Shown: piece after piece, positions 1 through 6,727 of the stretch
Numbering within the stretch: position 1 is the stretch's first letter
Layout: each line of letters starts with the position of its first letter
DNA from: an uncultured Candidatus Pelagibacter sp.
GTDB lineage: Bacteria; Pseudomonadota; Alphaproteobacteria; Pelagibacterales; Pelagibacteraceae
Assembly: GCA_905612335.1 (NCBI GenBank)
Contig: CAJQRT010000037.1
Span: forward strand, 1-30,949
Direction of reading: 5' to 3'
Length of the DNA: 30,949 nucleotides
Translations under genes and position numbers: made by a program
The notes under the pieces: model-generated
Databases searched by the model: none
The model's input: the letters and a program-made list of their open reading frames with translations, nothing else
Told to the model about the DNA's origin: nothing

Positions 1-24
1 GAAGAAATCAATACTGAAAACTAG
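1..24 (+). CDS. 3' tail of an upstream gene (partial)
   Basis: In frame 1 the first 24 bases read as seven codons and a TAG stop, nine bases before the sufT start. This is what the end of a preceding co-transcribed gene would look like. In suf operons that neighbour is often the cysteine desulfurase sufS, but seven residues cannot show it. Frame 2 is also open until a TAA at 26-28, so the frame is uncertain. Confidence 0.3.
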   Translation, partial: EEINTEN

Positions 25-32
25 ATAAAATT

Positions 33-329
33 ATGGATTTAAGAGAACAAGTAATAGCTGAAATTAGAAAAATTTACGATCCTGAGATACCAGTTAATAT
101 TTATGAATTAGGTTTAATTTATGATGTTAAGGTAAAGGAGGATAAAGCTAAAATTATAATGACTTTAACTACACCCAATTGTCCTGTCGCTGAAAGCTTA
201 CCTCAAGAAGTTAAAGATAGTGCCATGCAAGTGGAAGGTATTAAAGAAGTTGATCTTGATTTAGTTTTTGAACCACCTTGGGAAAAGTCAATGATGTCTG
301 AAGCAGCTAAATTGGAATTAAATTTATAA
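33..329 (+). CDS. sufT: SufT-like DUF59/MIP18-family Fe-S assembly protein
   Basis: A 98-aa single-domain DUF59 (MIP18) protein. The family helps mature or deliver Fe-S clusters in the cytosol; stand-alone bacterial members next to suf genes are called SufT. The N-terminal part has the typical DPEIPVNIYELGLIYDV stretch (about residues 16-32), followed by TTPNCPVAESLP with Cys50 at the conserved reactive position. The length is normal for the short form. The stop overlaps the next start by one base (TAATG), so translation is probably coupled to the A-type carrier downstream. That pairing supports a suf-operon role. The related phenylacetate protein PaaD is longer and sits among paa genes, which are absent here. 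Confidence 0.88.
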   Translation: MDLREQVIAEIRKIYDPEIPVNIYELGLIYDVKVKEDKAKIIMTLTTPNCPVAESLPQEVKDSAMQVEGIKEVDLDLVFEPPWEKSMMSEAAKLELNL

Positions 330-661
330 TGAATCCAATAATTAAACTAAGTGATAATGCTGCAAGTCGTATTAAAGAAATTATGTCTGGAATTGAATCA
401 AGCTCAATTGGTGTTAGAGTTGCAGTTAAATCTGGTGGTTGTGCTGGCATGTCATATGTAATGGAATATGCTAAAGAAGTTAATCCTACTGATGAAATTA
501 TCGAAGACAAGGGTGTAAAAGTTTTTGTGGATGCGGCAGCTGTAATGTACCTACTTGGAACTGAGATGGATTATAAAAAAGAGGAGTTTTCTTCATCATT
601 TGTGTTCAATAATCCTAATGAATCTGAGCGTTGTGGCTGTGGAGAATCCTTTAAAGTCTAA
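329..661 (+). CDS. sufA: A-type Fe-S carrier (HesB/IscA/SufA family)
   Basis: A 110-aa HesB/IscA-fold protein. A-type carriers receive Fe-S clusters from the scaffold and pass them to apo-enzymes. The three cluster-ligand cysteines are visible: Cys38 in GGCAGMSY and Cys102 and Cys104 in the C-terminal RCGCGESF motif. The length matches the family. The start overlaps the sufT stop, so both are read as one unit. The subfamily (SufA, ErpA or IscA) cannot be settled from sequence by eye; the suf-type neighbour favours SufA, while ErpA-like function is possible. The stop is followed by a short gap with a direct repeat and then a 56-codon ORF. Confidence 0.87.
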   Translation: MNPIIKLSDNAASRIKEIMSGIESSSIGVRVAVKSGGCAGMSYVMEYAKEVNPTDEIIEDKGVKVFVDAAAVMYLLGTEMDYKKEEFSSSFVFNNPNESERCGCGESFKV

Positions 662-670
662 TATAATAAA

Positions 671-702
671 TACGCATATCAGTATTGCAATTTACGCATA
701 TC
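671..702. repeat. 10-bp direct repeat, 22-bp period
   Basis: TACGCATATC occurs exactly at 671-680 and again at 693-702. The start-to-start distance is 22 bp, about two turns of DNA, so both copies would face the same side of the helix. It lies between sufA and the small ORF at 720. A related 7-mer (ACGCATA) occurs on the minus strand at 2383-2389, upstream of glnA. Repeats arranged this way can be protein-binding sites; function is inferred only. Confidence 0.5.
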
Positions 703-719
703 TAAGGTAATTAACAGTT

Positions 720-890
720 ATGAATAAATTTGAATTTAAAAATCTTGTGAAATCATTAGAAAAGTCATTAAAAGAAAGAACATTTTTCAAGACTCTTCGA
801 ACAGAAGTAAACACTGGTGCTAACGGTACACAGGACTATGTTGTTAAAAAAGGAATTAACAAAGATAAAATAGCAACCACTAGACAGTAA
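720..890 (+). CDS. small conserved-looking hypothetical protein, 56 aa
   Basis: An ATG-started ORF of 56 codons ending in TAA, five bases before the convergent glnA stop. The product is basic and begins MNKFEFKNLVKSLEKSLKER. An N-terminal half likely to be helical is followed by a Gly/Asn/Thr-rich turn region (about residues 31-40) and a basic C-terminus. A weak Shine-Dalgarno (AAGG) lies about 12 bases upstream, which is rather far. Its size and exact fit between sufA and glnA in a compact genome suggest a real gene. I do not recognise a family and assign no function. Confidence 0.6.
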   Translation: MNKFEFKNLVKSLEKSLKERTFFKTLRTEVNTGANGTQDYVVKKGINKDKIATTRQ

Positions 891-895
891 TTATC

Positions 896-2302
896 TTAGC
901 TACTGTAATACATCTCAAACTCAACAGGATGAGGCGCATGTTCAAATCTATGTATCTCTTCAAATTTTAATGCTATGTAAGCATCAATTTGATCATCTGT
1001 AAATACACCACCTTCAGTTAAAAAATCTCTATCCTTATCTAAACTTTCCATAGCTTCTCTTAGGGAGCCACAAACAGTTGGGATATTTCTAACTTCTTCA
1101 GGAGGTAAGTCATAAAGATCTTTATCAAAAGATTCACCTGGATGAATTTTATTTTTAATACCGTCTAAGCCAGCCATAAGCATAGCAGCGAAAGTTAAGT
1201 AAGGGTTTCCCGATGCATCAGGAAATCTTATCTCACATCTGGCACCATTTTTATTTAAACTAATTGGTATTCTACAAGATGCAGATCTATTTCTTGCAGA
1301 GTAAGCTAACAGTACGGGTGCTTCAAATCCTGGAATTAATCTTTTGTAACTATTTGTTGTAGAGTTTGAAAAAGCATTAATAGCTTTTGCATGTTTTAAA
1401 ATACCACCAATATAATGTAATGCTATCTCTGATAATCCAGCATAAGCATCACCAGAAAAAACAGGCTTATCATTTTTCCAAATTGATTGATGAATATGCA
1501 TTCCAGAACCATTGTCACCGGCAACAGGTTTAGGCATAAACGTTGCTGTTTTTCCAAATGAATGAGAAACCATTTGAACTACATATTTATAAAGCTGAAC
1601 ATTATCTGCTGTTTCAACTAAAGTTCCAAAAACCATACCTAGCTCATGTTGGCTTGGAGCAACTTCATGGTGATGTTTTTCAACTTTAACACCCACTTCT
1701 TTTAAACTTTTTAAATATTCACCTCTCATATCTTGTTCACTATCAACTGGAGGTACTGGAAAATATCCACCTTTAACTGGTGGTCTATGACCCATATTTC
1801 CATTAGCATATGCAGTCCCAGAATTATAAGGACCTTCTTTACTATCTATTTTGAAACCAGTATTATTTGGATCGTTATTAATTCTAACATCATCAAAAAC
1901 AAAAAATTCTGGTTCAGGACCAAAAAATGCTTTATCACCGACACCAGATTTTTTTAGGTATTCTTCTGCTTTTTTAGCTGTTCCTCTTGGGTCTCTTTCG
2001 TAAGGAGATCTTTTAACTGCATCCAAAATATCACAAAAAAGTATCAAAGTGTTATGAGAAGTAAAAGGATCCATAACAAGTCTTGAAGTATCTGGCTTTA
2101 AAATCATGTCTGACTCGTTGATAGCTTTCCAGCCAGCTATAGATGAACCATCAAAAAAAACACCCTCATTAAGCATTTCTTCGTCAACAATCGTATGGTC
2201 CATAGTTAAATGTTGAAGCTTTCCTCTAGGGTCAGTAAATCTTAAATCAATAAATTCAACTTCTTTATCTTTAATAAATTTTAATACATTGCTAGCAGTC
2301 AT
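896..2302 (-). CDS. glnA: glutamine synthetase type I
   Basis: ATP-dependent ligation of ammonia to glutamate, the main cytosolic entry of ammonia into amino acids. The 468-aa length is that of dodecameric GSI. Motifs in order are the N-terminal beta-grasp with [10 protein letters not shown] (about 49-58), the metal-ligand GPEPEFF (128-134), the ATP-site [10 protein letters not shown] (264-273) and NRSASCRIP (338-346). The adenylylation loop is DLYDLPPEE, with its Tyr at exactly residue 397, as in the enteric enzyme. Retention of this Tyr suggests GlnE-type covalent control is possible; no PII (glnB) gene is adjacent. The start has a good ribosome site (AGGGAGA, seven bases upstream). The gene is divergent from ybaK, sharing a 146-bp control region. 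Confidence 0.97.
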   Translation of the reverse strand: MTASNVLKFIKDKEVEFIDLRFTDPRGKLQHLTMDHTIVDEEMLNEGVFFDGSSIAGWKAINESDMILKPDTSRLVMDPFTSHNTLILFCDILDAVKRSPYERDPRGTAKKAEEYLKKSGVGDKAFFGPEPEFFVFDDVRINNDPNNTGFKIDSKEGPYNSGTAYANGNMGHRPPVKGGYFPVPPVDSEQDMRGEYLKSLKEVGVKVEKHHHEVAPSQHELGMVFGTLVETADNVQLYKYVVQMVSHSFGKTATFMPKPVAGDNGSGMHIHQSIWKNDKPVFSGDAYAGLSEIALHYIGGILKHAKAINAFSNSTTNSYKRLIPGFEAPVLLAYSARNRSASCRIPISLNKNGARCEIRFPDASGNPYLTFAAMLMAGLDGIKNKIHPGESFDKDLYDLPPEEVRNIPTVCGSLREAMESLDKDRDFLTEGGVFTDDQIDAYIALKFEEIHRFEHAPHPVEFEMYYSS

Positions 2303-2415
2303 AGTTTCTCCCTTTTTAAATTTTGTAGTTCATTATTAACAAATCTTTTTCAAACAATATTGCTTGATTAATAAATATCACCTATGCGTTTTTTACATAT
2401 GAATTACAACATTAT

Positions 2416-2430
2416 TTGCTAAATTAGCAA
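2416..2430. promoter_or_regulatory. 15-bp perfect palindrome in the glnA/ybaK divergent region
   Basis: TTGCTAAATTAGCAA is a perfect inverted repeat with 7-bp arms around a central A. It lies 19 bases before the ybaK start and about 114 bases before the glnA start, between divergent genes. It could be an operator for a dimeric regulator or a short hairpin at the ybaK 5' end. No U-run follows, so it is not a terminator. Confidence 0.5.
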
Positions 2431-2448
2431 TCAATTGTTAGTTGAAAT

Positions 2449-2928
2449 ATGAGCTTATTAGACAAAGAACCAGTTAAAAGAGTAGAAAAATTTCTTAAAG
2501 GTTTTGACCAATCTTTGGAAGTTATCGTTCTTGAAAATTCAGCCAGAACAGCAAAAGATGCAGCTATAGCTTTAGATTGTGATGTGGGTGCAATTGTTAA
2601 GAGCTTATTATTTAAAACAGAGGATAGTTTTATCTTGTGTTTAGTGGCTGGTGACAAGAGGTGTTCCTTGAATAAATTAAAAAGAATCAAGAATATAAAA
2701 GATATTTCTATGGCTTCTCCAGAAGAAGTTAAAACTCAAACTGGTTATACGATTGGTGGTGTTTCACCGGTAGGTCATTTAAATGAGCTAGAAATTTTTA
2801 TAGATAAATCTTTAGAAAGGTTTATTGATCTTTTTGCAGCCGCAGGTCACCCTAACTGTGTTTTTAAAATTAATTTTAGTAATATCCAAAAAATAACCAA
2901 TGGAAAAATTGAAGATATAATAGAGTGA
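2449..2928 (+). CDS. ybaK: YbaK/ProX-type aminoacyl-tRNA deacylase
   Basis: A 159-aa protein of the YbaK/aa-tRNA deacylase fold, which hydrolyses mischarged tRNAs (typically Cys-tRNA-Pro or Ala-tRNA-Pro) in trans. The conserved catalytic-region lysine is seen as Lys51 in DVGAIVKSLLFK. Further family signatures are LVAGDKRCSLNKL (about 65-77) and the substrate-pocket stretch GYTIGGVSPVGH (99-110). The length matches stand-alone deacylases. The stop overlaps the GTG start of the DMT transporter by four bases, giving translational coupling, although no functional link between the two is obvious. Which mischarged tRNA it edits cannot be told here. Confidence 0.88.
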   Translation: MSLLDKEPVKRVEKFLKGFDQSLEVIVLENSARTAKDAAIALDCDVGAIVKSLLFKTEDSFILCLVAGDKRCSLNKLKRIKNIKDISMASPEEVKTQTGYTIGGVSPVGHLNELEIFIDKSLERFIDLFAAAGHPNCVFKINFSNIQKITNGKIEDIIE

Positions 2929-3812
2929 GAGAACCAAAATTAGTTGATTATACACTGTTAGTTATTTTAGCCTTAATATGGGCTTCAGCATTTTTTAATA
3001 TTAAAATTGCAACAGAATCTTTTGGACCAATTACAATTGCTTTTTTAAGAGTTTTTTTTGGTTCCATTCCAGTTTTATTATTATGTTTTTATAAAAAAAT
3101 AAAAATAGAAGCTTTTTCAAAAGATTGGTATTGGTTTGCTATAATTGGATTTGTAAATTTAGTGCTACCATTTTTTTTAATTGCCTATGGTGTAAAATCG
3201 GTTCAAAGTAATTTAGCAGCAATTTTGATGTCAACTACACCTTTAAGCTCAACAGTGTTAGGACATTTTTTTACTAAAAATGAAAAATTTAATTTTATTA
3301 AGACATTTGGAATATTGATTGGGTTTTCAGGAATTATCTATTTGTTTTCAGATAATTTTTTAATCAATGATAATAATTTTATTTCTGCACTCTTAATTTT
3401 ACTCGGATCAACTTGTTATGTAGTAGGAGGAGTTCTAACTCTAAAGATTAGTGAGAAAAAAAATGAAAATGTAACAGGTTCGATATTAATTTGGGCTATA
3501 ATAATTTTAGTACCATTAGTTTTTTTTATAGAAAAACCTTGGCATTCAACTCCATCAATAGAATCTAGCATTTCAGTAGTTTATCTGGGGCTTGTGTCTA
3601 CAGGGTTAGCTTGGCTACTTAGGTTCAGAATTTTAAAAAATAATGGATTAATATTTCAATCACAAGTCTCTTACCTAATTCCAATTTTTGGGATTATCCT
3701 AAGTTATATATTTTTAGATGAAATAATTACTGATAAAGTTTTAGTTTCATTGTTAGCGGTACTAGTTGGGCTTTATTTTGTAAAAAAAGCAGGAAATAAA
3801 AAAACTACTTAA
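2925..3812 (+). CDS. EamA/DMT-superfamily transporter
   Basis: A 295-aa inner-membrane protein with about ten hydrophobic segments, made of two tandem EamA repeats. Repeat 1 starts with LVILALIWASAFFNIKIA, the usual DMT opening, and the second begins near residue 150. The length is normal for the 10-TMS drug/metabolite exporter family. Substrates of this family are diverse (amino acids, metabolites) and cannot be predicted. The start is a GTG inside the last codons of ybaK (GTGA overlap); no independent Shine-Dalgarno is evident, so translation probably depends on ybaK. It converges with the homocysteine methyltransferase and overlaps its 3' end by eight bases. Confidence 0.88.
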   Translation: MREPKLVDYTLLVILALIWASAFFNIKIATESFGPITIAFLRVFFGSIPVLLLCFYKKIKIEAFSKDWYWFAIIGFVNLVLPFFLIAYGVKSVQSNLAAILMSTTPLSSTVLGHFFTKNEKFNFIKTFGILIGFSGIIYLFSDNFLINDNNFISALLILLGSTCYVVGGVLTLKISEKKNENVTGSILIWAIIILVPLVFFIEKPWHSTPSIESSISVVYLGLVSTGLAWLLRFRILKNNGLIFQSQVSYLIPIFGIILSYIFLDEIITDKVLVSLLAVLVGLYFVKKAGNKKTT

Positions 3813-4713
3813 GTTTAGCAATCTCTTTAATATGTGATGGTCTAGTTTCACAACAACCCCCTAAAATAGTGGCACCAGCTTCTTTAAATTTTTTCACAAT
3901 TAAAGCCATTTTTTCTGGTATCAAATCTTCCCTGTGACCCAAAAATTCATTTGGATTTCCTGTTTTACTTTTATTAAAATTATTAGTGTAACCTTTGTCA
4001 GGATTTGTTGTCACAAATCCATTAAGTTTAAAACCAAATGGAACACCTAAACTTTTTAATTCAGTAATATTTTGTTCGTAGTTTTCTGGTGATACACAAG
4101 AAAGTATTATTCCAAGTAAATTTTTATGATTTATTGTTGTGATAATTTCAGAAATATTTTCACCACTTGGTAATTTCACACCCTCCGATATATGAGCTCC
4201 AACTAAGTATGGTTTATTAAAGCTTTCTATAGCCTCTATTGCCAACTTAAACTCTCTTACACTACTTAATACATCAAAATAAAAAAAATCTATAAATGGA
4301 TTAAGCAATTTTGCTTGGTCATAGAAATTTTCTTTAATCTTATCATCAGATCTTGTGTCTGCTTCATAGGTTAAATATTGAGGAGGTAATCCTCCAGCAA
4401 CTAGAACATGTGGATTTAAATCCTTTGCTTTTTTAGCTATTTCACCAGCTTTTGTGTTTAAATATTCAAATTTATCCTCAACACCATTGTCTCTTAATCT
4501 CATTCTTCTTGTGGTAAATGTTGTTGTTACAATTATTTCAGCTCCAGAATTTATAAAATCTAGATGTGTATCAAGCAAAAGTTGATGATATTTTTCTTGC
4601 AATAATGCGTTAGCACTCCAAAGAGTTCCATTCGCCTCTACACCTCTCGCTAATAATTCCTGACCCATTCCCCCATCTAGAACTCTTGTTTCTTTGAAAA
4701 AATTTATATCCAT
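3805..4713 (-). CDS. mmuM: homocysteine S-methyltransferase family protein
   Basis: Transfers a methyl group from a donor such as S-methylmethionine to homocysteine, making methionine in the cytosol. From the start chosen here it is 302 aa, close to MmuM-type enzymes. The N-terminus has the family's LDGGMGQELLARG. Zinc ligands are visible as the Cys of IILSCVSPENY and the C-terminal GGCC (Cys287, Cys288). The ATG at 4713 has an AGGAG ribosome site six bases upstream. An in-frame TTG at 4761 would extend the ORF by 16 codons, but those codons lie inside an RNA pseudoknot, so I reject it. Tandem SAM-type aptamers in the leader imply repression when SAM is plentiful. The methyl donor is not determined; betaine and other methyl-sulfur donors remain possible. 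Confidence 0.85.
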   Translation of the reverse strand: MDINFFKETRVLDGGMGQELLARGVEANGTLWSANALLQEKYHQLLLDTHLDFINSGAEIIVTTTFTTRRMRLRDNGVEDKFEYLNTKAGEIAKKAKDLNPHVLVAGGLPPQYLTYEADTRSDDKIKENFYDQAKLLNPFIDFFYFDVLSSVREFKLAIEAIESFNKPYLVGAHISEGVKLPSGENISEIITTINHKNLLGIILSCVSPENYEQNITELKSLGVPFGFKLNGFVTTNPDKGYTNNFNKSKTGNPNEFLGHREDLIPEKMALIVKKFKEAGATILGGCCETRPSHIKEIAKLK

Positions 4714-4720
4714 CTTTGCT

Positions 4721-4778
4721 CCTAACTTTTTTAGTGCTTTAGCTTTATGCCAGGTGCACAATATAGTCCAACTACCTT
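4721..4778 (-). ncRNA. proximal SAM-II/SAM-V-like riboswitch aptamer
   Basis: On the minus strand this segment folds as an H-type pseudoknot. P1 pairs 4774-4777 (AGGU) with 4752-4755 (ACCU). P2 pairs 4756-4759 (GUGC) with 4734-4737 (GCAC). The 3' strand of P2 is followed by UAAAAAA, and the gene's ribosome site (AGGAG) overlaps the end. The layout (P1, loop with UUG, P2, A-rich 3' tail running into the Shine-Dalgarno) is that of the SAM-II/SAM-V riboswitch classes of alphaproteobacteria and marine bacteria. SAM binding would be expected to hide the ribosome site. The exact class is not settled. Confidence 0.72.
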
Positions 4779-4795
4779 TACCAATTATTTAATGA

Positions 4796-4842
4796 ATTCC
4801 TTTTTAGCAGCTAATGCCTGCAATATGGATCAAATCGGCTAT
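4796..4842 (-). ncRNA. distal SAM-II/SAM-V-like riboswitch aptamer
   Basis: This is a second pseudoknot-type element upstream of the first on the same transcript. P1 is 4837-4839 (GCC) with 4816-4818 (GGC). P2 is 4819-4821 (GCA) with 4807-4809 (UGC). It contains the core strings UUUGAUCC and AUAUUGCA and ends in GCUAAAAAGGA, very close to the conserved SAM-II core and its CUAAAAAGG tail. The predicted promoter would place the RNA 5' end at or next to the first P1 base. The tail looks like a ribosome site, yet no ATG, GTG or TTG follows at a usable distance. Confidence 0.75.
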
Positions 4843-4846
4843 CTAT

Positions 4847-4875
4847 AATATATTCTTAATAAGCTTATTTGTAAA
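4847..4875 (-). promoter_or_regulatory. sigma-70-type promoter for the SAM-controlled transcript
   Basis: The minus strand has a -35 hexamer TTTACA (4870-4875), a spacer of exactly 17 bp, and a -10 hexamer TATATT (4847-4852). Initiation about seven bases downstream would fall near 4839-4841, directly at the distal aptamer. The spacer contains the perfect 12-bp palindrome AATAAGCTTATT (4858-4869). Confidence 0.6.
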
Positions 4876-4894
4876 TCACTTTTTAATAAAAAAA

Positions 4895-5641
4895 CTATAT
4901 AACTAATTTAAAACCCATTCTAACAGCAACAAAAATTACTAACCCACTTGTCAGCAAAGCTAATATACGTGTTGGAAAAATTTTTATATTTAAGAAATTT
5001 CCTAATTGGCCACCAGCAAATACTAATAAAAAAAGAGGCCAATAATTAAAAATCTCATTGAATATCAAACCTTTTGTATATTGACCTCCAAGACCAGCTA
5101 TTGAATTTATTAAAATAAATAAAGAAGCTGCAGTAGCTATATGTCTAGCCTTACCTGCTTTTATTAATAAAAGTATTGGACTTAAAAAAATTCCACCTCC
5201 AATGCCAACTACACCAGATATAAATCCAATACAACCACCAATTAAGATCGAAATTATTTTAGGAATAGTATTATTGATCGATTTCGTATCATCAAAAGAT
5301 TCAAATTTTAAAAGCAATGATATTCCTGCTAATGTCAAAACTATAAATAATAAGATTTCAAAAAAATCCTTGTTTAACTGAAGAGATCCTCCAATAAATG
5401 CAAAGGGTATTGAAGAAATTAAATAAGGAGTTAAAAGTTTAATATTAACATTACCAACCCTGATATAGTTAAAACAATTCCCAGATACGACAATAATATT
5501 ACAACAAAGAGCTATAATAGGAAAAACTTGATAGGGCACATCCCAAATTAATAGAAGAGCAAGATATGTTGATCCACCCCCAAAACCTACACTTGAGTAT
5601 AATATTGCTGTTAGAAAAAATAAAAATGATAAGATAAACAT
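4895..5641 (-). CDS. TauE/SafE (TSUP) family sulfite/organosulfonate exporter
   Basis: A 248-aa inner-membrane protein with about seven or eight hydrophobic helices. The duplicated TSUP signature is visible: SSVGFGGGSTYLALLL near residues 16-31 and GVVGIGGGIFLSPILLL near 143-159. Members export sulfite, sulfoacetate or related anions, or permeate other small acids. Neighbouring molybdenum-cofactor and methionine sulfoxide reductase genes make a sulfur-oxyanion substrate plausible, but that is inference. The start lies only 18 bp from the divergent moaB start and has no Shine-Dalgarno, suggesting a leaderless or near-leaderless message. Its 3' end abuts the promoter of the SAM-controlled gene. 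Confidence 0.85.
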   Translation of the reverse strand: MFILSFLFFLTAILYSSVGFGGGSTYLALLLIWDVPYQVFPIIALCCNIIVVSGNCFNYIRVGNVNIKLLTPYLISSIPFAFIGGSLQLNKDFFEILLFIVLTLAGISLLLKFESFDDTKSINNTIPKIISILIGGCIGFISGVVGIGGGIFLSPILLLIKAGKARHIATAASLFILINSIAGLGGQYTKGLIFNEIFNYWPLFLLVFAGGQLGNFLNIKIFPTRILALLTSGLVIFVAVRMGFKLVI

Positions 5642-5659
5642 TATAATTAATTAAAATTT

Positions 5660-6160
5660 ATGATTGTAAATATAGCACTTTTGACTGTTACAGACACTAG
5701 AACTTTTGATAATGATAAGTCGGGAGCAATTTTGGTAAATAAGATTGAAGAAGCTAAGCATAAATTGGTTGATAGGAAAATTTGCAAGGATACCAAAGAA
5801 GAAATTATAAAAATTTTAAAGGATTGGATAAATCAAGAAAATATTGATGTAATTATAACTACTGGTGGAACTGGATTAACAGGTAGAGATATAACACCAG
5901 AAGCAGTAAATGAAATTGCAGATAAGCATATCCCAGGTTTTGGAGAAGTGTTCAGAACACTCAGTTTAAAAACTGTTGGAACTTCAGCCATTCAATCTAG
6001 AGCTTGCGCAGTATTGGCTAATGGCAAATATGTATTTGCTTTACCAGGATCATCAGGAGGAGTTACTGATGCTTGGGATGGAATATTAAAACACCAATTA
6101 GATATAAATCATAAACCGTGTAATTTTGTGGAATTATTTCCAAGACTTAAAGAAAAATAA
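5660..6160 (+). CDS. moaB: molybdenum cofactor biosynthesis protein MoaB/MogA
   Basis: A 166-aa protein of the MoaB/MogA fold, which adenylylates molybdopterin before molybdate insertion. The conserved nucleotide/pterin-binding TTGGTGLTGRDITPEA (about 75-90) is complete. A second signature, FALPGSSGGVTDAWDGIL (about 136-153), follows. The length fits MoaB rather than the longer MogA-type fusions. It lies about 4.7 kb from moaACDE on the opposite strand, separate from that operon but serving the same pathway. No ribosome site is visible in the 18-bp gap from the divergent exporter gene. The stop directly abuts the convergent DUF1244 stop. Confidence 0.92.
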   Translation: MIVNIALLTVTDTRTFDNDKSGAILVNKIEEAKHKLVDRKICKDTKEEIIKILKDWINQENIDVIITTGGTGLTGRDITPEAVNEIADKHIPGFGEVFRTLSLKTVGTSAIQSRACAVLANGKYVFALPGSSGGVTDAWDGILKHQLDINHKPCNFVELFPRLKEK

Positions 6161-6406
6161 TCATTTTTGGTACTTTTCTTTCCATTCTGAATAGGGCATA
6201 CCATAAACATGTTCACGAGCTTCAAGTTCAGTAATTGAGATACTCCTTTTTTCTGCTTCTTCTTGGTACCATCTTGATAAACAATTCCTGCAAAAACCAG
6301 CAAGGTTCATAATATCAATATTCTGAACATCCTTTCTTTCATCTAAATGTTTAAGAAGTCTTTCAAATGTTGCCGATTGTAATTCTTTTTTTTTATCATC
6401 ATTCAT
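6161..6406 (-). CDS. DUF1244 family protein
   Basis: An 81-aa protein from the ATG at 6406. An in-frame GTG at 6424 would add six residues; neither start has a clear ribosome site. The DUF1244 signature covers most of the chain: LLKHLDERKDVQNIDIMNLA, then FCRNCLSRWY with a CxxC-like cysteine pair, and a C-terminal HVYGMPYSEWK. These small helical proteins are widespread in alphaproteobacteria and have no settled biochemical role. It converges with moaB with no bases between the stops, so no terminator fits there. Functional assignment is not possible from this context. Confidence 0.85.
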   Translation of the reverse strand: MNDDKKKELQSATFERLLKHLDERKDVQNIDIMNLAGFCRNCLSRWYQEEAEKRSISITELEAREHVYGMPYSEWKEKYQK

Positions 6407-6523
6407 ATTTAAAATATTAGACACATTTTAATTAACCACAAGATATAGGTTATATTCAATTCTAAGTAGAAACTTAATAATAAAATCCATAGATCTTAAG
6501 ATTAGATTTTGTTTAGATACGTA

Positions 6524-6727
6524 ATGGCTATAAAAAAGAAAAAAACAGCCAAAAAGTCTAAACGTAAAGCCAAAAAAAAAATTAAAATTAATTTGCTCAA
6601 GCGATCATCTAAAAAAAGTAAAATTATTAAAAAAGTTAAAAAGAAAAAGGGTGTGACTAAAAAGAAGTTACTTAAGCCAATTAAAAAAAATAAGGTTAAG
6701 AATAAAAATAATAGAGAGGTGAAGAAA
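6524..6727 (+). other. lysine-rich in-frame leader ORF before the aldehyde dehydrogenase
   Basis: An ATG at 6524 opens 68 codons that run without a stop directly into the aldehyde dehydrogenase ATG at 6728. The segment is extremely basic: more than half of its residues are Lys or Arg, with blocks such as [18 protein letters not shown], and it resembles the low-complexity tails of histone H1-like bacterial proteins. There is no Shine-Dalgarno before 6524 but a good one before 6728. It may be a translated extension, a separate product in the same frame, or untranslated A-rich leader that happens to be open. Confidence 0.4.

Noticed and set aside
884..906. ACAGTA/TACTGT hairpin between the small ORF and glnA as a shared terminator
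   Set aside because: Only six base pairs with an 11-base loop and no T-run on either strand.
1733..1957. Open frame opposite glnA on the plus strand
   Set aside because: It is a shadow of the glutamine synthetase coding strand with no family features or ribosome site.
2303..2448. Glutamine (glnA-type) riboswitch in the glnA leader
   Set aside because: I could not find the conserved three-way-junction core on the minus strand; only a ribosome site and a palindrome are visible.
4714..4761. TTG-started N-terminal extension of the homocysteine methyltransferase
   Set aside because: The extra 16 codons are the RNA bases of the proximal pseudoknot, and ATG 4713 has an AGGAG site at good spacing and fits the family N-terminus.
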